Origin: Candidula unifasciata
Lineage: Eukaryota; Mollusca; Gastropoda; Stylommatophora; Geomitridae
Direction of reading: 5' to 3'
Assembly (NCBI GenBank): GCA_905116865.2
Contig: CAJHNH020004902.1
Coordinates: forward strand, 623,138-687,137
Length of the DNA stretch: 64,000 nt
Shown here: piece after piece, positions 59,126 through 64,000 of the stretch
Layout of the letters: each line of letters opens with the position of its first letter
Numbering within the stretch: the stretch's first letter is position 1
Program-made: the position numbers and the translations under genes
Notes under the pieces: generated by a model
What the model was told of the DNA's origin: nothing
What the model saw: the letters and a program-made list of their open reading frames with translations, nothing else
Database searches by the model: none

Positions 59126-59640
59126 CACCATCACAAACAATAACAACACTAAGAAAATAATTACATCTTTCCCAACAGCAAAAGAAAGTGTAAAAAGCCA
59201 ACGTTTCAAAGAAAAATAAGACCTAAAAAAATGGTCTTGTCTGGCATCCGCTAACTCAAGACACGTTGAGATAAACACAAATATGAACAGAGAAACCGTT
59301 GGTATTAAAAACAATAATACACGAATCAAACATCTCAGCCGCCCAGCTTATGATTCAACTGGCAGAATTTACACAACTGACAGGAGAAAGTGTTCGATAA
59401 CAATAGGGGCCAACTTTACATGAGAAAACATTGCGCTGGCATTGCTAGAGAGGCTATCTAAATTCTCTCGGGAATGGAAGGGAGACGATCGCTGGATATT
59501 TCTGTGGTTCTGAAAATTCGCCGGGGGTCACTAAATGGGTCGAAGCGAGCCCACGCTCGTGTTTGGGGGTGGAAAAAATTGAGGGGAAAAAAGGGGGAGG
59601 GGTGTGTCATATAATGGTCAAGACCTTCTTGCTTGCGAGC

Positions 59641-59775
59641 GAGTGTCCAGTGTTCAGTGTCCAGTGTCCAGTGTTCAGTGTCCAGTGTTCAGTGTCCAGT
59701 GTCCAGTGTTCAGTGTTCAGTGTCCAGTGTCCAGTGTTCAGTGTCCAGTGTTCAGTGTCCAGTGTCCAGTGTTCA
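59641..59775. repeat. 7-bp minisatellite TYCAGTG, about 19 copies
   Basis: Perfect heptamers that are either TCCAGTG or TTCAGTG. The C/T choice forms an irregular binary pattern. Seven is not a multiple of three and all three frames are open, giving SVQCPVF-like shadow peptides. Confidence 0.95.
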
Positions 59776-60054
59776 GCTTCTACACTTCCTCGGCTGCAGT
59801 GCTGGATTTAAATAAGCTACATCTTAGTGCCTCACAATCTGTAGAGGTCTCAAAAATATTATATTTTGTTTGTTTGACTACCATGGACTATAAAATGGGA
59901 AATCAAGGGAATAAATATTAAAAGTTGGAACTTGAAGCTTTTTACAGGGCTATACAATATATAATTTATGTTATTTTGCAAACGAACTTTTTTCATTTAT
60001 TTCAATAAACAGAAAGGACAGTATATTTCCATTATCCATAAATATCCTCTTTTT

Positions 60055-60240
60055 CTTCGCATTCACCAGCTGTAAACTCTAGCGGAAAGTTCTGGTTGTT
60101 CGTCCACTTGTGGATTGTAGTCCTGTTCCAGAATCTCAATGTTGCATGAGCATCAGTTTTACAAATCTGACTTATTTGTATGCAGACTGTTGGTTTCTTG
60201 CCTCTCAGGCAAATGCACTTCGACTTCGAAGGAATCCGTA
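60055..60240 (-). repeat. Dispersed repeat family Q, best-preserved copy
   Basis: The minus strand reads CICLRGKKPTVCIQISQICK, TDAHATLRFWNRTTIHKWTN and NQNFPLEFTAGECEEKE without a stop. It is the most complete version of the shared ~60-residue frame. Confidence 0.8.
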
Positions 60241-60379
60241 TATATAAAGGGTGAAAGAATTTTTAAGTTGACTCAGATAGGCTGGTGTCATCTAAAACGG
60301 TAGGGGCCTCAGAGCTTTGCATGGCTTAGGGCCTCATCACATCAAGTTAAAGGCAGTAGGCAGATAGGTGGATATTGTC

Positions 60380-60520
60380 ATGCATGCATGAATGGAGAAA
60401 GGAGGGAAGGAGGGAGAGAGTAGAGAGACAGATATAGATAGAGAAAGAGAAAGAGACACACACACACAGAGCGAGAGAGATAGATAGAGATAGATAGAGA
60501 GAGAGAGAGAGAGAGAAGGG
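60380..60520. repeat. (GA)n/(GATA)n tract
   Basis: AGAGAGA and TAGATAGAGATAGATAGAGA runs. 60720-61480 is pyrimidine-rich low-complexity DNA with two C runs (61283 and 61325) and no recognised gene. Confidence 0.95.
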
Positions 60521-61639
60521 TTTGGGAATCACTGTAGTGTTTCGTATCAGCTCTCTTCTCCTTATATCTGATGATAAGCCTGGGGAACCTTCTGTCATTG
60601 CTGGGAATGAGAATTCGGCCATACACAGATGGAGCTGTTTTATATTCACACATTATGGAATTCAATATGAAGTAGGTCTTTTTAACTGTCCACTGGACCG
60701 TCTTATGTCTGCCCTTCTATACCTTTCTCAGTTTCAGTCATTTCTTCCTTCTTTTAATTTGCTCACATCTCTACTTACTTCAATTCCTCACGCACTCTTT
60801 CTTTTTTCTTTCCTACTTGATTTTTATTATTATTTTTTTTTTTCATACTTTCGTCCCTCATTTCTCTTCGCCTTCATACACAAAGTTCCCATCTTTTGTC
60901 TATTCTTCTTTGTCTAATTCCTTCAAAACCACTTTATTTAAATCCCCCCTCTTATAATCATGTCTTTCGTTCTGCGTTCTTTCTCTCTTTCGTTCAATTC
61001 CGTCCCCTTTCATTATTTCTTCTTTTATTCTTTTAAATTCTTCCTGCATTTTATTCTTCCTGCTTTACTTTTCCTCTACAGTCCTTTTCAAATTCCTCCA
61101 ATTTGTTTTTCTCATTTTCCCTTCATTCTCTCCTTTCCTGTCCCCTCCTTTTAATAGTTCTTTATTATCTTCAATCTTGTATCCATCCTTCAATCCCATT
61201 CCTTTTCTATCCTTCTTTCCATTCCCACTTAATTGCTTTCAAAATCAAATATTCACCCTGCATTTCATTCTCTACGTTCTCTCCCCCCCCCCCCAGCCCA
61301 AATTACTATTTATGTTATTGCTTGCCCCCCCCCCCACCCCCCATTTATTTAACATCTTTACTATTCCTTCCTACCCTCCCACTAATCTATCATTCATCCT
61401 CTATTTTATTGTTTCGTTTATTTATTGATACGCTCTATATTCCATTCCCTTTGTTTTTCCCCAGTATATTCTTGAAAAATTCTTCATAAAGCAATGGCAA
61501 ACTATTATATATACATTTGCCCAGAAAAACCACATGACCCAAAAACGCTGGCACTGGTTCTGCAACATAAGGTAAAGGATGTGCAACCAACTTTTAAAAA
61601 AGTGCATCATTGCGTTTCTCCTTCTATTTTTTCACTACA

Positions 61640-61662
61640 CACACACGTATACACACACACAT

Positions 61663-61700
<38 letters not shown>

Positions 61701-61712
61701 ACACACACACCA
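61640..61712. repeat. (CA)n microsatellite
   Basis: ACACACAC run with TACAC interruptions. Confidence 0.97.
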
Positions 61713-61794
61713 TGTATACGAGGTTGCTTTGAAAACCTAACGAATGAATAGTTATGATGATATCAACATTATAGTTTTATGAGTTGATAATGAC

Positions 61795-62060
61795 CTACCT
61801 GGGGTAGGAGCCTGTCCAACCACTAGGCGCGTCCACCAGGTGGCGGATGGTGGAAAGGCCTCTAGATATAGAGGTTAGCCACGAATATATTGAATAAGTG
61901 GCCGTGGACCAAAACAGGTGATGGTCATTGAGAGGAGGCGAGTTAGTTGGTGGGACAGCTAACTCTATAAAATACCTCAAAACTCTACGACATGGCCATC
62001 GGCGGGTAAGAGGCGCCATAACCTCTCCCCCCTGCTGCCTTGCAGGGTAAGTCTCTTTAG
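61795..62060. repeat. Possible dispersed repeat directly before a LINE
   Basis: GTCCAACCACTAGGCGCGTC, CACCAGGTGGCGGATGG and AAAATACCTCAAAACTCTAC form compact non-coding text ending at CAGGGTAAGTCTC. It may be a SINE or the 5' part of the adjacent LINE unit. I cannot decide from one copy. Confidence 0.35.
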
Positions 62061-62070
62061 ACAAAGGCTA

Positions 62071-62935
62071 TTGGAGTCAACCATATACAAACCGACGGAA
62101 GGCAAGGGGAAACCACCGCTGTACTATCCCAAGAAAATCATGCCTCAAAATAATACGAACACAGTCTTGAAAGCAACAAGTCAGAAAGAACTACAGGAAA
62201 TGATAGACATTGTGGTGTTAGAAAGTGGAAGAATGGGCCTCAGTTTGAATAATGGGAAGACAGAAGTAATGGTGGTATCAAGGAAACGAATTATTCCTAA
62301 GTGTGTAATAAAAGTTGATGGTGTTATTTTAGGACAAGTACAGAAGTTTAAGTATCTGGGCACATCTATAACATCAGATGGAAGATGCATAACTGAGATA
62401 AGAAACCGGACAGGACAGGCAAAAACTGCATTTTATAAAATGAAAAACATCTTGTGCAATGTATCCTAGTCATTGAGAGTTAGAAAAAGAATTCTTGCTT
62501 GCTTCATACATCCAGTTTTAACATATGGCTGTGAATCCTGGACAATAGGTAGGCAGGCCAAACAATTCCTGGAGGCCTCGGAGATGTGATTTTACAGAAG
62601 AATGCTTAGAATACCTTGGACAGCCAAAAAGAGCAACCAAGAGGTTTTAAAAGAGGCGGGAGCCCAAAGACAACTTTTCACAGACATCAGAAGGAGACAG
62701 TCATCATTTTTCGGTCATGTTATGAGAAGAGGGAAAATAGAACATGTTGTGACCACTGGAAAGATATGTGGGAGGAGAGATAGAGGTAGACAACGAGAGA
62801 AGATGCTTGACAGTCTTGTTGCATGGCATGAATGTGTGTCGGCACACGAACAGATACATGCTGCAGGAGATCGCAGATTATGGAGAGGCATGATCGTCCA
62901 CGCCAGTCGGCAAGGCATCTGATGATAATGAGTGA
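62071..62935 (+). pseudogene. LINE reverse transcriptase C-terminal half, 5' truncated
   Basis: The copy opens near the catalytic site, but YADD-like residues are replaced (NNTNTVLKATSQKELQEMID). It continues GRMGLSLNNGKTEVMVVSRK, IKVDGVILGQVQKFKYLGTS, ITSDGRCITEIRNRTGQAKT, then a stop. HPVLTYGCESWTIGRQAK, another stop (TGA after ASEM), FYRRMLRIPWTAKKSNQEVL, SSFFGHVMRRGKIEHVVTTG, GRRDRGRQREKMLDSLVAWH and RLWRGMIVHASRQGI complete it. It has two stops only, so it is young relative to most relics here. Same family as 58315-58840. Confidence 0.85.
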
Positions 62936-63129
62936 CTTTGACAAAACGATATTGCCAATATGAACTCCACATTTAATCTCGAATAGAAGTTACAGAATTG
63001 TTTTTGTATCTTGTGCATGTAACATTGTCAGAGTTGAACATAACCTTGGTTGAGCAGCGCAGACATAATTGGACAAGAGCAAAGGCAAAGGTATGTTAGA
63101 AGTTTTGTTTTGTTTTGAGTACCAGGGTA

Positions 63130-63765
63130 TTGTCTATCGTGATTTCATTCCTGAAGGCTGAAAAGTTAACCAGGAAATGTGTGATGATATCCTTCGTTGT
63201 CTTAGAGCTGCAGTTACCTTTGGCCAAAATGAGGGAAACGCTTGGCAGAATGTTAAGCTTTGAAATTATTTGTGCTTCTATCAGCGCACATAAGGAAAGT
63301 AGTCTACGGTTTCGCTGCCTGAGCTACTGAGTTTAGTGCTTGGTTGCAGCCCTGTGAGCTGTGTTTTTTCTAAAGAATGTCTTTCATTTGAGTAGCGGTT
63401 GTGACGTTTTGTTCAATAGGCCGGTGGCCAGTTTACGTGTGAGCTGGTGAAATACCTTATGTAAGAATTCTACGTGTGTATAGTTACCAACTTATCGTGT
63501 CTGACTACTTCATTCAACAGCAAACTGCATTTCTGGTGGCGATTATTGGCTTTGGCGCCTCCAGCAACTGAAATACGCATTTACTGTGTGAATATATTTC
63601 TGGATTGTTCCGGAACTAGTTGTTTATTCACCAGTTTTTCAGATGCAACAGTGAGGGACATTTGATTTGATTCGCACTGGCACAGGAACGGAGCAGGTAT
63701 AGGTGAACCCGATTGCGGTACCGTTGAAACCTCGACTAGCTAACTAACTAAACAACTAACTAAGA
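63130..63765 (+). repeat. Dispersed repeat shared with 29050-29430, ending in (CTAA)n
   Basis: Similarity to 29270-29410 runs from GTTTCGCTGCC to GGCACAGGAACGGAGCA. The end is CTAGCTAACTAACTAAACAA CTAACTAAG, as at the end of the RNase-H fragment at 8275-8290. This supports a shared element family with an AACT-type tail. Confidence 0.55.
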
Positions 63766-64000
63766 GATGCAATTAGAAGAAATGTCACGAAAAATGGAGA
63801 ATAAACAGTTAGTTTTGTGCTACATGACAATGCACCAACACGTCGATCCCTACTGATTCAGCACTACCTCGTAACACATAATGTGACTGCCCTGGAACAT
63901 CCTCCAGTTTCTTCCGACCTGGCATCGGCTGATCTTGTCTTCTTCCCCCGCCTAGCATCGAACGGGAAGTGATTCAAGGATACCGAGGACCACCTTATTG
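63766..64000 (+). pseudogene. Mariner-type transposase fragment, cut by window end
   Basis: In one frame the + strand gives VLHDNAPTRRSLLIQHYLVT, HNVTALEHPPVSSDLASADL and VFFPRLASNGK, then TGA. HDNAP (second catalytic Asp) and the PPxSxDLAxAD...FPRL block (third catalytic Asp) are diagnostic of mariner-family DDD transposases. VSSD replaces the usual YSPD, and the stop follows soon after, so the copy is dead. The 5' part is missing: the AACT-tailed repeat stops just before it. Confidence 0.85.

Overview
The window is animal nuclear DNA, about 60% or more of it tandem or interspersed repeat. Three things point to an invertebrate: spliced genes with GT-AG introns, many degenerate non-LTR retrotransposon (LINE) reverse-transcriptase ends, and tRNA-headed SINE-like sequences. 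The style of the LINE ends (NFEYLGS / GRGRP motifs), the PRDM-type C2H2 protein and the GRD-like GABA receptor subunit fit a lophotrochozoan, most likely a gastropod mollusc. The phylum is inferred and was not tested.

Two real genes can be supported, both on the minus strand. The first, 8900 to 1595, is a four-exon C2H2 zinc-finger gene. Its exons join in phase (46 + 77 + 133 + 1112 nt) into a predicted 455-residue protein: an N-terminal PRDM-type zinc knuckle, no SET domain, then one divergent and eight tandem C2H2 fingers. The second is part of a Cys-loop ligand-gated channel subunit of GABA-A/GRD type. It has a TM1-TM2 exon (52081-52233) and a TM2-TM3 exon (50367-50584) that join in phase; the other exons are not seen. 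A small candidate coiled-coil exon lies at 37754-37860.

The rest, by region: 1-5.9 kb holds the zinc-finger 3' exons, a 22-bp array and dispersed repeats. 6.0-8.7 kb is zinc-finger intron 1, with a LINE relic expanded into 54-bp and 44-bp arrays and split by an RNase-H-type fragment. 9.0-9.9 kb is a 39-bp array just upstream of the zinc-finger start codon. 9.95-22.6 kb is a giant ~85-bp satellite seeded from LINE coding sequence, with a scrambled zone at 12.8-16.5 kb. 23.7-26.2 kb is a 26-bp array containing a LINE 3' end. 26.2-35.5 kb is LINE/RNase-H relics, AT-rich DNA and microsatellites. 35.5-38.5 kb has 43-bp and 32-bp arrays. 39-46 kb has LINE and SINE relics and microsatellites. 46.8-49.3 kb is pure polypyrimidine. 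50.3-53.9 kb is the channel gene with a 37-bp array at its splice acceptor. 54-64 kb has more LINE copies, TG-rich DNA and a mariner transposase remnant at the right edge.

The most notable result is that, in both genes, a minisatellite sits exactly on an exon's 3' splice site and carries that splice site in every unit (about 27 copies in the zinc-finger gene, about 46 in the channel gene). In the channel gene each unit also has a branch-point-like CTAAC and a CAG|GTGAGC junction, which resembles a recursive splice site. A second theme is that at least three arrays (54, 44 and 85 bp) are expansions of the same C-terminal region of LINE reverse transcriptases.
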